Source: Novosphingobium sediminicola (GTDB lineage Bacteria; Pseudomonadota; Alphaproteobacteria; Sphingomonadales; Sphingomonadaceae). From it: a DNA stretch of 64,000 nucleotides. Made by a program: the position numbers and the translations under genes. Below, in pieces: positions 36,170 through 45,776 of this stretch (position 1 is the first letter of the stretch; the number at the start of each line of letters is the position of its first letter). Location of the stretch: NCBI RefSeq assembly GCF_014196525.1, contig NZ_JACIDX010000005.1, forward strand, positions 62,001-126,000, written 5' to 3'. The notes under the pieces were generated by a model. It saw only the letters and a program-made list of their open reading frames with translations. It did no database searches and was not told the origin of the DNA.

Positions 36170-36310
36170 TTAACCCTCGCGTACTTTGTCGCGGCGTGCC
36201 TCGGCCCGGCGCATCGCCAGCCAGCTATAGGCCGCAAGACCCAATGTTGTCGCGCCCCCTAATGCATAGGCGGCGATCACGAATTGCCATTGGTCAAATG
36301 CCTCGGTCAT
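36170..36310 (-). CDS. ccmD: Cytochrome c maturation protein CcmD (46 aa)
   Basis: A short gene that is easily missed. The minus strand encodes MTEAFDQWQFVIAAYALGG followed by a helix (ATTLGLAAYSWLAMRR) and a basic tail ending in KVREG. One membrane helix with a charged C-terminus is the CcmD pattern; it helps release haem-loaded CcmE from CcmABC. Its ATG shares a base with the ccmC TAA (TAATG) and its stop is 3 nt before ccmE. Confidence 0.92.
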   Translation of the reverse strand: MTEAFDQWQFVIAAYALGGATTLGLAAYSWLAMRRAEARRDKVREG

Positions 36311-37068
36311 TACCAAGCCTCCCCGACGGCCGGGGCCTGCGCCCGCATGGCCTTGCGACGCAAACGCGCCTCGGCCTGTTCATCGGCCAGAATGGTGCGC
36401 ATCCGCGCCATGACGATCCCGCCAAAGATCAGCGAGAAGCCCACCGTGGCGATCAGCAGCGGCACGAGGAAATCGGCCGCCATGGCCGATTTGCCCATGG
36501 TGATGCTGGGCGGTTGGTGCAGGCTGTTCCACCATGTGACCGAATAATGGATCACGGGGATGTTAACGGCCCCCACAAGGCCGAAAATGGCAGTGATGCG
36601 GCTCTGCCCCTGCCCTGCCTGCTGGCTGCCCCGTGCGGCGGCGTCGAGCGCCATATAGCCGAAATAGAGGAACAGCAGCACAAGCATCGAGGTCAGCCGA
36701 CCATCCCAAACCCACCATGTGCCCCATGCCGGGCGGCCCCAGATCGAACCGGTGATCAGGCACAGCGCCGTAAACACCGCGCCCGGCAGCGCCACGGCCC
36801 GCGCGGCAATCCCGGCCAGCGGGTGGCGCCAGACGATTTCGGTAAAGCTGGCGATCGCAATCGCGCTCCACCCGCCCATACCCAGCCAGGCGGTGGGCAC
36901 ATGCAGGTAAACGATTCGCACCGTATCGCCCTGAAGCGCATCGGCGGGGGCAAAGAACACCCCCCACACCAGCGCCCATGCGGCCAGCACCAGCCCCAGC
37001 AACAGACAAAGCGGCGTGGCCCAGCGGGCGATGCGCAGGAAACGGGCGGGATTGGCAAAACCGTGCAT
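36310..37068 (-). CDS. ccmC: Haem exporter/handling protein CcmC
   Basis: A 252-aa inner-membrane protein with six helices. The haem-binding signature is WGTWWVWDGRLTS (about residues 117-129), with flanking histidines in VYLHVPTAW and VIHYSVTWWNSLHQ. It loads haem onto CcmE. It is the first gene of the cluster here; ccmA and ccmB do not precede it and must lie elsewhere if System I is complete. Confidence 0.97.
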   Translation of the reverse strand: MHGFANPARFLRIARWATPLCLLLGLVLAAWALVWGVFFAPADALQGDTVRIVYLHVPTAWLGMGGWSAIAIASFTEIVWRHPLAGIAARAVALPGAVFTALCLITGSIWGRPAWGTWWVWDGRLTSMLVLLFLYFGYMALDAAARGSQQAGQGQSRITAIFGLVGAVNIPVIHYSVTWWNSLHQPPSITMGKSAMAADFLVPLLIATVGFSLIFGGIVMARMRTILADEQAEARLRRKAMRAQAPAVGEAW

Positions 37069-37213
37069 GACCGATCAATAACCGCAAAAGCGCCGACCCT
37101 TTCGGCGCGCGCCCTTGCTTTGGCAGGCCGCATCGCGCGCGGCAAGGGGGCCATGGGGCCAGCACCATGGTTTTTACGCGTATAGGAAGGGCGATAAAAA
37201 GCAGAAAGGGCAA

Positions 37214-37239
37214 TAAAAAAGCGGCCCGCCAAGGCCGCT
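37214..37239 (-). terminator. Intrinsic terminator of tRNA-His
   Basis: On the minus strand GCGGCC-TTGGCG-GGCCGC is followed by TTTTTT, 16 bp after the tRNA 3' end. Confidence 0.8.
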
Positions 37240-37254
37240 GCTGCTTTGAAAAAA

Positions 37255-37332
37255 TGGGGCGATTAAAGGGGTTCGAACCCTCGACCTCCGGTACCACAAA
37301 CCGGCGCTCTAACCAACTGAGCTATAATCGCC
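37255..37332 (-). tRNA. tRNA-His (anticodon GTG)
   Basis: Minus-strand cloverleaf with the extra G(-1) typical of tRNA-His, acceptor GCGATTA/TAATCGC, anticodon stem CCGGT/ACCGG with loop TTGTGGT (anticodon GTG), T loop TTCGAAC and encoded CCA. Confidence 0.96.
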
Positions 37333-37527
37333 ACTCTATTTTTTGCGGGGTTTTTCAACCGCGCCGTCCCTGCCGGGAGCGGCCCTTTGCACCAGCTTGG
37401 CGGAGATGGAAAGAGTTATTTTCACTTTCTGTGAAAATTTTTCCCACACCCGCCATATTCGCTCACGCCATTTGGCAGAGCAGGCGCGCGACAGGCCGGT
37501 GCAGGCCCGCCGCGCCCCGTAAAACGC

Positions 37528-37761
37528 TTACTTCTTGGTGAGCGAAAGCCCGCCAAAGCGCTTGTTGAACTGCGCCACGCGGCCGCCCTGATCCAGCAGA
37601 CGGGCGTTACCGCCGGTCCATGCCGGGTGCGAGGTCGGGTCGATGTCCAGAGCCAGCGTGTCGCCTTCCTTGCCGTAGGTAGAACGGGTCTGGAAAACGG
37701 TGCCGTCGGTCATCTGCACGTTGATGAAGTGGTAGTCGGGATGGATGTTAGCCTTGGCCAT
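37528..37761 (-). CDS. rpmE: 50S ribosomal protein L31, cysteine-free form
   Basis: A 77-aa ribosomal protein L31. The start at 37761 gives [17 protein letters not shown]; the frame to 37821 adds an unlikely leader. Family positions are clear ([24 protein letters not shown]). The zinc-binding CxxC found in zinc-type L31 is absent, so this is the zinc-independent form. It is expressed after the fabZ terminator. Confidence 0.94.
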   Translation of the reverse strand: MAKANIHPDYHFINVQMTDGTVFQTRSTYGKEGDTLALDIDPTSHPAWTGGNARLLDQGGRVAQFNKRFGGLSLTKK

Positions 37762-37776
37762 GGCATTCACTTTCGC

Positions 37777-37800
37777 AAAAACGGCCGGTTCCGACCGGCC
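37777..37800 (-). terminator. Intrinsic terminator downstream of fabZ
   Basis: On the minus strand GGCCGGT-CGGA-ACCGGCC is followed by GTTTTTGC. A second GC-rich hairpin (GCGGCGCGC/GCGCGCCGC, 37811-37834) lies between it and the fabZ stop. Confidence 0.8.
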
Positions 37801-37851
37801 TGAATGAGAAGCGGCGCGCATAGACGCGCGCCGCCTGCTTGTCCAGTTGAA

Positions 37852-38331
37852 TCAATCCTTGGGCGGATCGGCGATCATCGCGGTGAAATTGACCTCGCAG
37901 GTCACCTTCCCGTCAATTTCCGCCTTGCCCCAGAATTTGCACACACGTGCGCGCTTCTGGATAAAGCCCACCTTGAGATCAAGCAGTACGCCCGGCTCGA
38001 CAGGAGAGCGGAACTTGGCGTCCTCAATGCTCATGAAATAGACCAGCTTGTTGCTGCCGGCCAGTTCCAGAGTCTCAATGGCCAGAATGGCCGCCGCCTG
38101 CGCCAGCGCTTCGATCTGAAGCACGCCGGGCATGATCGGGCGGCCGGGGAAATGGCCCTGAAAGAACGCCTCGTTGAACGAGACGGCCTTCACCGCATGG
38201 ATGTCCTCGCCAATGTTCAGCGCGGCAACCCGATCCACCAGAAGCAAGGGGTAACGATGAGGCAGCGCCGCCAGAACCTTGCGAATGTCGTATGTCAGCG
38301 GCGCCGCGGCTGCGGCAGTATCGTCGCTCAT
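37852..38331 (-). CDS. fabZ: 3-hydroxyacyl-ACP dehydratase FabZ
   Basis: A 159-aa hotdog-fold dehydratase of fatty acid synthesis. The catalytic motif [20 protein letters not shown] carries the active histidine, with the Glu of IEALAQAAA following. Length and N-terminal [19 protein letters not shown] are typical. Last gene of the bamA-skp-fabZ series, as in many proteobacteria, though lpxD and lpxA do not intervene or follow here. Confidence 0.96.
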   Translation of the reverse strand: MSDDTAAAAAPLTYDIRKVLAALPHRYPLLLVDRVAALNIGEDIHAVKAVSFNEAFFQGHFPGRPIMPGVLQIEALAQAAAILAIETLELAGSNKLVYFMSIEDAKFRSPVEPGVLLDLKVGFIQKRARVCKFWGKAEIDGKVTCEVNFTAMIADPPKD

Positions 38332-38352
38332 CCTATCCCCCTCACTCTTTCC

Positions 38353-39030
38353 TTAGCGGCTCTCGTTGGCCGGAGCCTGCTGCTGCTGAGCGGCGGCTTC
38401 GCGAGCTTCGCGCGGCTGCCAGCCAGCGGGCGGCACGATCTGAACCGAAGGCAGCGAGGTGTTCAGCTCGGTCAGAATCTGCTGGTTGAGATTGTAAGCG
38501 TTGGTCGCGGCCAGAATCGCTTCGGGGTTGAGCAGCAGCGTGACGCCGGCCTTGCTCATCGCCGACTGAACAGCAGCGGCGCGCTTGTCCATGATCTGCT
38601 CAAGCACATAGGCGTCCGACAGACGAACCGGCTCGACGATCTTTTCGATCTCGGCCTTGCCCTGCTCCTGGATCTGCTGAACCTGCTGCTGAGCAGCGGC
38701 GGCCAGAGCGTTCACATTGGCGCCCGGAGCCGCACGATCCTTCTGGAACTTGTCCACGATCGGCTTGATCTGGGCGTTGAGCGCAGCTTCCTTCGACTTG
38801 GCGGCGTCAAGCTGAGCCTTGTAGGTCACTTCGCGGTCAGCCTGCGCCTTCTTGAAGGCCAGCGAATTGGCGACGACAGCGTCGAGGTTGGCCACAGCCA
38901 CGCCGTTCACGCCGGCACTCGCCGACGCTGCCGGAGCAGCCGCAGCGGGCTTGGCAGCCGGAGCAGCCATGGCAGCCTGCGAAATACCAGCCAGCGCGGC
39001 CAGAGCGATAATCTTGGCAAAAGTTTTCAT
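38353..39030 (-). CDS. skp: Periplasmic chaperone, OmpH/Skp family
   Basis: A 225-aa exported protein with signal peptide (IIALAALAGISQAAMAA), an Ala-rich segment and a long helical hairpin (about residues 70-190) rich in Lys, Gln and Glu, as in Skp, which holds outer-membrane proteins in the periplasm. It is longer than E. coli Skp (161 aa) and has a Gln-rich end. Its start overlaps the bamA stop (ATGA). Confidence 0.88.
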   Translation of the reverse strand: MKTFAKIIALAALAGISQAAMAAPAAKPAAAAPAASASAGVNGVAVANLDAVVANSLAFKKAQADREVTYKAQLDAAKSKEAALNAQIKPIVDKFQKDRAAPGANVNALAAAAQQQVQQIQEQGKAEIEKIVEPVRLSDAYVLEQIMDKRAAAVQSAMSKAGVTLLLNPEAILAATNAYNLNQQILTELNTSLPSVQIVPPAGWQPREAREAAAQQQQAPANESR

Positions 39031-41828
39031 CAGAACTGCGTTCCCACGTTGAATTGGAAGGTCTTGGTGTCGTCGCCCTCTTCGTGCAGCAGCGACTTGG
39101 CAATGTCGATGCGGAACGGGCCGAAGGGCGAATTCCAGTTAAAGCCAACGCCGATCGCGATACGCGGACGCGGGCTGTCGCCGTAATAGAATTCCTTGAA
39201 CGGGCTGATATTGCTGCCAATTGCGGTGTTGGCGGCGCCCGTCGCGGTGTTGGTCTTGTTGGTCGTGGTGACCACGCTGCCATCGGTGTTGGTCTGATAA
39301 TACAGCGCATTACCCGTGGTATCGCGGGTCGGCACAAAGATCGAGCAACCCACATAGCCGCAGATCGCCGTCGAATCCTGAAGCGTGGGCTTGGTGATGC
39401 CCCAAACCGCGCCCGCATCAAGGAAGATCGAGGGACGGATGCCCATTTCCTTGGCGCCCGAACCCAGCGGAATTTCGACCTCGGCATGGAACAGATAGTA
39501 ATATTTGCCGCCGACCGCGTCCTGCGTCCAAGAATTCTTGTCCGTGGTCAGGACATAGGCCCCGGTGCTGTCGGTCGTATAAGGCTTGCGCACCACGCGC
39601 GGGCCGATGCCGCGAATGTCGAAGCCGCGCATCTGCGGTTCGCCAAGATAGAAGCGGTCGGTCAGATAGACGTCATCCACCCCGCTCACATTGCGGCTGC
39701 TGAGCGCCTTGATCGCGCCCGCTTCGCCCTTCATCGAGAAGATGAAGCCCTTGCCCAGCGGATAGAATTGCGAGGCATTGGCGCGCAGACGCGCATAGCG
39801 CACATCACCGCCAAGCCCGGCGAAATCGACGCCCAGCGAGCCCGAACGACCGCGCGTCGGACGCACGCGATTGTCCAGATTGTCATAGATCAGCGAAGCG
39901 CCAACAATCGAGGACAGACGCTTGCCTTCCGCATCGCAAAGATAGCGACCCGCCAGCAGCGGGTTACAAGCATTAACGCCAGAGGCATTCACCGTGTAAA
40001 ACTGCGACTTGGACAGCGACACATTGTCATAGTTCAACGTGTAACGACCCACCAGCGACATGTATTCGGTCACAGGGAAGCCAAGGCGCCCCTGAAAACC
40101 GATGGTCGAGTTGCTGTAAGTGGTAGAGGTGTTGCTGCTGTAATAGTTGTAGTTATTATAATCGCGCCGATAGATGTCGATGCCCATCGAGACATTCTTG
40201 TCCATCAGATAGGGTTCGGTAAACGACAGCACGAGGCTCTTCGAATAGCGCGAGACCGAACCCGACAGGCCGATGGTCTGACCGCGCCCGCGGAAGTTGT
40301 TCTGGCGGATCGAGGCCTGGAAGATGAAGCTTTCAAGGCTGGAGTAACCGGCCGAGAGCTGCAATTCGCCGGTCGGCTTTTCCTCGACGTTGGCTTCCAG
40401 AATGATGCGGTCGCGCGCCGATCCGTTGACCTGCTTGACCTCGAACTTTTCCTGGAAATAGCCAAGGCTCTTGATGCGGTTGGTCGAACGCTTCACCTGC
40501 ACCGAGTTGAAGGCATCGCCCTCGGCCAGACGGAATTCGCGGCGCACCACCTTGTCCTGCGTCAGCGTGTTGCCGTTCACGTCGATCCGCTCGACATAAA
40601 CGCGCGGCGCTTCCTGAAGGTTGAAGGTGACGCCCATTTCCAGATTCTTGGCGTCGCGCTGATAATCAGGGCGGGCGTCGGCAAAGGCATAGCCGAACAC
40701 GCCGACCGTCTCGTTCATCTTGTCGATCGTGTCTTCGACCAGCTTGGCGTTGTACCACTGGCCCTTCTTCATCGGCAATTGCTTGGCCAACTGGGCGCCG
40801 TCAAAGTCGCGAAGCTGGCTTTCGACCTTCACATCGCCAAACTTATAGCGCTGACCTTCTTCGACCACATAGGTGATGATGAAGTCGCGCTTGTTGGGCG
40901 TCAGTTCGGCCACGGCCGAGACCACGCGGAAATCGGCATAGCCCTGCGTCAGATAGAACTGGCGCAGCTTCTGCTGGTCATAGGCCAGCTTGTCCGGGTC
41001 ATAGGACGTGTTCGAGCGGAAGATATGCAAAGGCCGCGCGGTCTTGGTGATCATCGCAGCTTCAATTTCCTTGATGCTGAAATGGTCATTGCCGATCACG
41101 TTGATCTGGCGAACCTTGGACTTGGGGCCTTCGTTGATTTCAAAGACGATATCGACGCGGTTCTGGTCCAGCCGCACCATCTTGGGCTCCACCGTCGCGG
41201 CGAAACGGCCCTGACGCTTGTACAGCTCGATGATGCGCGACACGTCCGCGCGGACCTTGGACCGGGTAAAGATCTGGCGCGGGGCCAGCTTGATTTCCGG
41301 ATTGATCTTGTCTTCCTTGAGGTGCTTGTTGCCCTCAAGCACGATGCGGTTGATGACCGGATTTTCCTTAACCGTGATCACCACGCGCCCGGCATCGTTG
41401 CGCACCGAAACGTCGGCGAACAATTCAGTGGCGTACAGATCCTTGAGCGCCTGGTCGGCGGCGGCCTCGCTGTAGGGCTGGCCCGCGCGCATCTGGATAT
41501 AGGACAGGACCGTATCGGGTTCGAGACGCTGCGCGCCCTCAACCGTCAGCGACAGGATCGGCTCGGCCGCCACCGTGGCCACCGGCTGGGCGGCAATCGC
41601 TGGGGTTGCCGCAGGAGTGGCAGCAGGCTTGGCCGCCGGAGCAGCAGCCGTGGCCGCAGCGGCGGACTTTTGCGCCGGACGCTCGACCGCGCTTGCCATC
41701 TGAGGCGCGCCCGCCAAGATCGTCGTGCCCAGCAAGGCCATGCCGATCTGGCCCAGGCGCGTCATCTTATCCGTATTTGCCTGCCCGAAAGCCATATTCC
41801 GATCCATCTTCGACACGGTACTTCCCAT
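39030..41828 (-). CDS. bamA: Outer membrane protein assembly factor BamA
   Basis: A 932-aa central component of the outer-membrane insertion machine. A signal sequence (QIGMALLGTTILAGAPQMASA) is followed by an Ala/Pro-rich stretch, five POTRA domains (about residues 90-445) and a C-terminal beta barrel, including the VRGF-type motif region MRGFDIRGIGPR. The final residues FQFNVGTQF end in the aromatic expected for outer-membrane proteins. It is about 120 residues longer than the E. coli protein, from the N-terminal linker and barrel loops. Start M1 at 41828 or M8 at 41807. Confidence 0.96.
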   Translation of the reverse strand: MGSTVSKMDRNMAFGQANTDKMTRLGQIGMALLGTTILAGAPQMASAVERPAQKSAAAATAAAPAAKPAATPAATPAIAAQPVATVAAEPILSLTVEGAQRLEPDTVLSYIQMRAGQPYSEAAADQALKDLYATELFADVSVRNDAGRVVITVKENPVINRIVLEGNKHLKEDKINPEIKLAPRQIFTRSKVRADVSRIIELYKRQGRFAATVEPKMVRLDQNRVDIVFEINEGPKSKVRQINVIGNDHFSIKEIEAAMITKTARPLHIFRSNTSYDPDKLAYDQQKLRQFYLTQGYADFRVVSAVAELTPNKRDFIITYVVEEGQRYKFGDVKVESQLRDFDGAQLAKQLPMKKGQWYNAKLVEDTIDKMNETVGVFGYAFADARPDYQRDAKNLEMGVTFNLQEAPRVYVERIDVNGNTLTQDKVVRREFRLAEGDAFNSVQVKRSTNRIKSLGYFQEKFEVKQVNGSARDRIILEANVEEKPTGELQLSAGYSSLESFIFQASIRQNNFRGRGQTIGLSGSVSRYSKSLVLSFTEPYLMDKNVSMGIDIYRRDYNNYNYYSSNTSTTYSNSTIGFQGRLGFPVTEYMSLVGRYTLNYDNVSLSKSQFYTVNASGVNACNPLLAGRYLCDAEGKRLSSIVGASLIYDNLDNRVRPTRGRSGSLGVDFAGLGGDVRYARLRANASQFYPLGKGFIFSMKGEAGAIKALSSRNVSGVDDVYLTDRFYLGEPQMRGFDIRGIGPRVVRKPYTTDSTGAYVLTTDKNSWTQDAVGGKYYYLFHAEVEIPLGSGAKEMGIRPSIFLDAGAVWGITKPTLQDSTAICGYVGCSIFVPTRDTTGNALYYQTNTDGSVVTTTNKTNTATGAANTAIGSNISPFKEFYYGDSPRPRIAIGVGFNWNSPFGPFRIDIAKSLLHEEGDDTKTFQFNVGTQF

Positions 41829-42052
41829 CCATTAGCAACCGTCGGTCACCCGACCGGTCAATGCGCCCCCGACAATCGACCCCCCTCAGGCGGCCAGCTG
41901 CACGGTCCCCGTGTTTGCCCGTTTCATGGGCCGGACGAACCGGCCGAAACAGCATCCCTTTTGCGCGTCATGCGCCCTCTGCCCGATGCGGGCCCAGCTT
42001 TCAAGGCATCTTGCGCCGTCCGGCCAAAAGCGGGCCGGTCAAAACCGCCCCG

Positions 42053-43174
42053 TCAAAGGCCGAACAGATCCGCCGGCACCAGATCGTTGATCGTGACGAA
42101 CACCATCAACGCCAGCACAAAGGCAATCCCGGTGCGAAACGCCCATTCCTGGCTCTTCGCATCCAAGGGTTTGCGCCGCACCGCTTCGGCCAGATAAAAT
42201 GCCAGATGTCCACCATCCAGCGCCGGGATTGGCAGCAGATTGATGAATGCCAAATTAATTGAAATGAAAGCCGCAAAGGACACAAACGGCAACCAGCCCA
42301 TTTGCAGGGTCTGGCCCGAATATTGCGCCATTTTGATCGGCCCGCTCATTTCGCGCACGCTGCGCTGGCCGGTCACGATCTGCTTGAGACCCGTGGCGAT
42401 CAGGCCCATCAGATGCAGCGACTGATCGCCCGCCGTCACAAAGGAATCGACCACACCCATCCGGATATGGATCACCTCTGTATCGCCCAGCGGCCGCCCC
42501 ACGCCCAGCCGCCCGATCCGCGCGCTGTTGCCCAGCCCGTCCTTCATCATTTCGGAGGCCAGCGTGACCGGGATCGTCAGGCGATGGCCCGAACGCTCGA
42601 TCTGCAACTGCACGGTTTCGCCCGGAAAGGGTTTGACCGCATCGGGAATCTGCTCAAACCCGGAAATCGCCTTGCCGTCGATGGCCACGATCCGGTCGCC
42701 CAGTTGCACACCTGCGGCCTGCGCCGCGGAATTTTCGCCAAAGCGCCCCACTACGGCAGGCACCGTCAGACGCCCATAGGCCATGTTGAAGGCGGCAAAG
42801 ATCAGCACCGCCACGATCAAATTGGTCGCCGGCCCGGCCAGCACGATCAGGAAGCGCTGCCACAAGGGCTTGAAATGGAACCAGCCCTCGCGCTCCTTAA
42901 TGTCGAGCGGGATCTTGTCCACCCCTGCCGAGGCCGGGTTCATATCGCCCGCAAACTGGACGTAACCGCCCAAAGGCAGCATCGAGAGCCGCCAGCGCGT
43001 GCCCTGCCGATCCGTCCAGCCTGCGATTTCCCGACCAAAGCCGATGGAAAAGGCCACCACCCTCACCCCGCACCAGCGGCCCACCAGATAGTGGCCCAGC
43101 TCATGCACCAGCACCAGCGGCCCCAGCAGCAGGGCAAAGGCAAGGATCGTCATCAGAATCGTCGGCTGCGCCAT
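42053..43174 (-). CDS. rseP: RIP metalloprotease RseP (site-2 protease)
   Basis: A 373-aa intramembrane zinc protease that cleaves anti-sigma factors or signal peptide remnants. The zinc motif HELGH (about residues 24-28) lies in the first helix, the third ligand in LLPIPALDGGHL near residue 325. One PDZ domain (AAGVQLGDRIVAIDGKAI) is seen, whereas E. coli has two. It is between dxr and bamA, the usual location. Confidence 0.95.
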   Translation of the reverse strand: MAQPTILMTILAFALLLGPLVLVHELGHYLVGRWCGVRVVAFSIGFGREIAGWTDRQGTRWRLSMLPLGGYVQFAGDMNPASAGVDKIPLDIKEREGWFHFKPLWQRFLIVLAGPATNLIVAVLIFAAFNMAYGRLTVPAVVGRFGENSAAQAAGVQLGDRIVAIDGKAISGFEQIPDAVKPFPGETVQLQIERSGHRLTIPVTLASEMMKDGLGNSARIGRLGVGRPLGDTEVIHIRMGVVDSFVTAGDQSLHLMGLIATGLKQIVTGQRSVREMSGPIKMAQYSGQTLQMGWLPFVSFAAFISINLAFINLLPIPALDGGHLAFYLAEAVRRKPLDAKSQEWAFRTGIAFVLALMVFVTINDLVPADLFGL

Positions 43175-43177
43175 GGT

Positions 43178-44332
43178 TCAGGCCATCTCCAGCAAGGCGG
43201 CGGCGCGGCGGCGGGCCTGCGCATCCACCTCATGCACCTCGTCAATAGCAGCCGGAGGGGGCGGCGCATAGGCGTTCAGCACATCCTCGACCATCGCGGG
43301 AATGCGGGTAAAGCCGATCCGCCCGTTCAGGAAAGCATCGACCGCCACCTCATTGGCCGCGTTCAGCACCGCCGGAATGCCGCCTCCGGCATGGGCCGCC
43401 TGCCGCGCCAGTTTCGTGGCGGGGAAACGCAGCTCATCGGGCGCGCGGAACGTCAATTCGCCAATCGCGGCCAGATCGAGCTGGCTCGAGAGCGGCGTCT
43501 CCATCCGTTCCGGCCAGGCCAGGCATGAGGCAATCGGCACGCGCATGTCGGACGGCCCCAATTGGGCCAGCGTCGAGCCATCGTGATATTCAACCATCGA
43601 ATGGATGATCGATTGGGGATGCACGATAATGCGCAGCCGGTCGAGGCCCACCGGGAACAGGTGATAGGCCTCGATAAACTCCAGCCCCTTATTCATCATG
43701 CTGGCCGAATCGACGCTGATCTTGGCGCCCATGCTCCAGTTGGGATGCTTGATCGCCTGCGCCGGGGTGGCGCTCTGCAATTGCTCAAGGCTCCAGTCGC
43801 GGAACGGACCGCCGCTGGCCGTCAGCGTGATCCAGCGGACGTGCTCAGTCTTGTTGCCCGACAGGCACTGGAAGATCGCATTATGCTCGGAATCGACCGG
43901 CAGCAGCGTGGTGCCATGCCTGGCCACCGCCGCGATCATCAATTCGCCCGCCGAAACCAGCGCTTCTTTATTGGCCAGCGCCACGGTGCGGCCCTGCTCG
44001 ATGGCGGCCATGGTCGGGGCCAGCCCTGCGCAGCCGACAATCGAGGCCATCACAATATCAGCCGGACGCCGCGCCGCATCGACCAGAGCATCCGCCCCCG
44101 CCGCCGCTTCGATATTGGTCCCGGCCAAAGCCTCACGCAATGCAGGAAGCGCGGCAGGATCGGCGCAAACCGCCACCTCGGCCTCAAATTCACGCGCCAG
44201 CGCGGCCAAAGCCGCTGCATTGCCATTGGCCGTCAGCGCGACAACCCGCCAATCCTTACGATTGCGGCGGATCAGATCCAGCGTGGAGGCGCCAATCGAA
44301 CCGGTGGCGCCCAAAACGGAAATTGATCGCAC
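43178..44332 (-). CDS. dxr: 1-deoxy-D-xylulose 5-phosphate reductoisomerase
   Basis: A 384-aa NADPH enzyme making MEP in isoprenoid synthesis. NADPH-binding GATGSIGASTL is at the start, metal and substrate site LPVDSEHNAIFQ and the flexible-loop HPNWSMGAKISVDSASMMNKGLE follow. The start immediately follows the cdsA stop, and 3 bp separate it from rseP. Confidence 0.97.
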   Translation of the reverse strand: MRSISVLGATGSIGASTLDLIRRNRKDWRVVALTANGNAAALAALAREFEAEVAVCADPAALPALREALAGTNIEAAAGADALVDAARRPADIVMASIVGCAGLAPTMAAIEQGRTVALANKEALVSAGELMIAAVARHGTTLLPVDSEHNAIFQCLSGNKTEHVRWITLTASGGPFRDWSLEQLQSATPAQAIKHPNWSMGAKISVDSASMMNKGLEFIEAYHLFPVGLDRLRIIVHPQSIIHSMVEYHDGSTLAQLGPSDMRVPIASCLAWPERMETPLSSQLDLAAIGELTFRAPDELRFPATKLARQAAHAGGGIPAVLNAANEVAVDAFLNGRIGFTRIPAMVEDVLNAYAPPPPAAIDEVHEVDAQARRRAAALLEMA

Positions 44333-45079
44333 TTAGAATCTTCCTATTGCGCCGAGCATCCCGGCAACGAACAGCACCGCAAGCAAACCGTCAACCCTGT
44401 CGAACAAGCCGCCATGGCCCGGAATGAGATGGCCCGAGTCCTTGACCCCGGCCCGGCGCTTCATCCAGCTTTCGAAAAAGTCTCCGGTCTGGGCGATGAC
44501 GGCGACCAGCAGGCCGCTCACGGCAACCTCCGGCCAGTTAATGGCGAAAGGCGCAGCGGCGACCGGAAGATGCAAGGCCGCCATCTCGCTGACGGCGCGC
44601 CAATGCGCATAGACCTGAAGCCCGGCCAGAGCCAGACCGGCCCCAAGGGTCCCGCCGGCCAGCCCGCTCCACGTTTTGCTGGGGCTGATTTTCGGCGCAA
44701 TCTTTGGCCCGCCAAAGGTGCGCCCGGCGAAATAGGCGCCAATATCGGTCGCAATCACCGCCAGCACCGGCATCAGCACCGACACAATATCCTCGGCCCG
44801 CAGCACGATCAGCATCTCGCCCGCCAGCCCGACATAGGCAACGCCCGCCGCCAGCCAGATCAGCCGCGCCCAATGGCTTGCCGCAATCGCGCGAGAGAGC
44901 TTGCTCCACTCCCACAAGACGCCCGTGGCCACCAGCAGCACGAACACCGTCCACGCAATGCCGCCCAGCCAGAGCGCCCCGCCCGCCACCACCACCATCA
45001 CGATGGCCGAAAGCGTGCGCGCCTTGAGATCGGAGTTTTTCTTGGGAGCCGCAGCCCCCTCGCCTTCAGCGGCCGCCAA
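44333..45079 (-). CDS. cdsA: Phosphatidate cytidylyltransferase CdsA
   Basis: A 248-aa integral membrane enzyme making CDP-diacylglycerol from phosphatidate and CTP. The C-terminal signature is [18 protein letters not shown] followed by DRVDG. There is no ATG near the expected N-terminus: TTG at 45079 fits best, since a GGGAG site lies 7 nt upstream and it yields [20 protein letters not shown] before the first helix. It overlaps uppS by 14 bp. The longer frame to 45361 reads the uppS gene out of frame. Confidence 0.93.
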   Translation of the reverse strand: MAAAEGEGAAAPKKNSDLKARTLSAIVMVVVAGGALWLGGIAWTVFVLLVATGVLWEWSKLSRAIAASHWARLIWLAAGVAYVGLAGEMLIVLRAEDIVSVLMPVLAVIATDIGAYFAGRTFGGPKIAPKISPSKTWSGLAGGTLGAGLALAGLQVYAHWRAVSEMAALHLPVAAAPFAINWPEVAVSGLLVAVIAQTGDFFESWMKRRAGVKDSGHLIPGHGGLFDRVDGLLAVLFVAGMLGAIGRF

Positions 45080-45776
45080 AGCGACGCTCCCGCTGACCAA
45101 AGGCGCCAAGCGCGTGGGCCAGATGGTCGGGGGTAAAATCGGGCCACAGCACGTCGGTGAACCACATTTCAGCATAGGCGGCCTGCCACAGCAGGAAGTT
45201 CGACAGGCGCACCTCGCCGCTGGTGCGCACCACCAGATCAAGCGGCGGCAGACATGCCGTGTCGAGTTCGGCCTCGATAGCCTCGGCCGTAATCTCGCCC
45301 TTGACCGCTGCTGCCGCTGCCGCGCGGGCGATTTCCTGCTGGCTGCCGTAATTGAGCGCAATGGCCAGCGTCAGCTCGCAATTGCCCGCCGTGCGCGCCA
45401 TCGCGCCTTCGAGCAGATCGACAATATCAGCCGACAAAGCCTTGTAATCACCGATAATCTTGAGACGGACGCCGTTGGCTGCAATCTCGTCGATATCGCT
45501 GATGATGAAGCGCTTGAGCAGCCCCATCAGATCGGACACTTCCTGTTCCGGGCGGCGCCAGTTTTCCGAGGAAAACGCATAAAGCGTCACCGCCTCCAGC
45601 CCCATGCCGCGCACCCCGCGGATCAGGCGGCGCACCGCCTCGACCCCGCGTTGATGCCCCAGCACGCGGGGCAAATGGCGCTTCTTGGCCCAGCGGCCAT
45701 TCCCATCCATGATGATGGCCACATGGCGGACACCGTGTTCGGGTCCGCCAGAAGCAGGAAGTACCGCAGCGGTCAC
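45066..45776 (-). CDS. uppS: Isoprenyl transferase (undecaprenyl diphosphate synthase)
   Basis: A 236-aa cis-prenyltransferase making the undecaprenyl carrier for cell wall synthesis. The catalytic motif is [15 protein letters not shown], and the substrate site includes [18 protein letters not shown] sequence ([18 protein letters not shown]). The C-terminal [20 protein letters not shown] is conserved. It overlaps frr by 4 bp. Confidence 0.97.
   Translation of the reverse strand: MTAAVLPASGGPEHGVRHVAIIMDGNGRWAKKRHLPRVLGHQRGVEAVRRLIRGVRGMGLEAVTLYAFSSENWRRPEQEVSDLMGLLKRFIISDIDEIAANGVRLKIIGDYKALSADIVDLLEGAMARTAGNCELTLAIALNYGSQQEIARAAAAAAVKGEITAEAIEAELDTACLPPLDLVVRTSGEVRLSNFLLWQAAYAEMWFTDVLWPDFTPDHLAHALGAFGQRERRFGGR

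Noticed and set aside
41829..42052. Possible small gene or regulatory RNA between bamA and rseP
   Set aside because: The 224-bp gap has GC-rich dyads but no open frame with a ribosome site and no recognised RNA; it probably holds the bamA promoter only.
39054..42197. A 1047-codon open frame on the plus strand opposite bamA
   Set aside because: It is the shadow of BamA in a GC-rich genome; the minus frame has a signal peptide, POTRA domains and barrel, while the plus frame has none of the features of a real protein.
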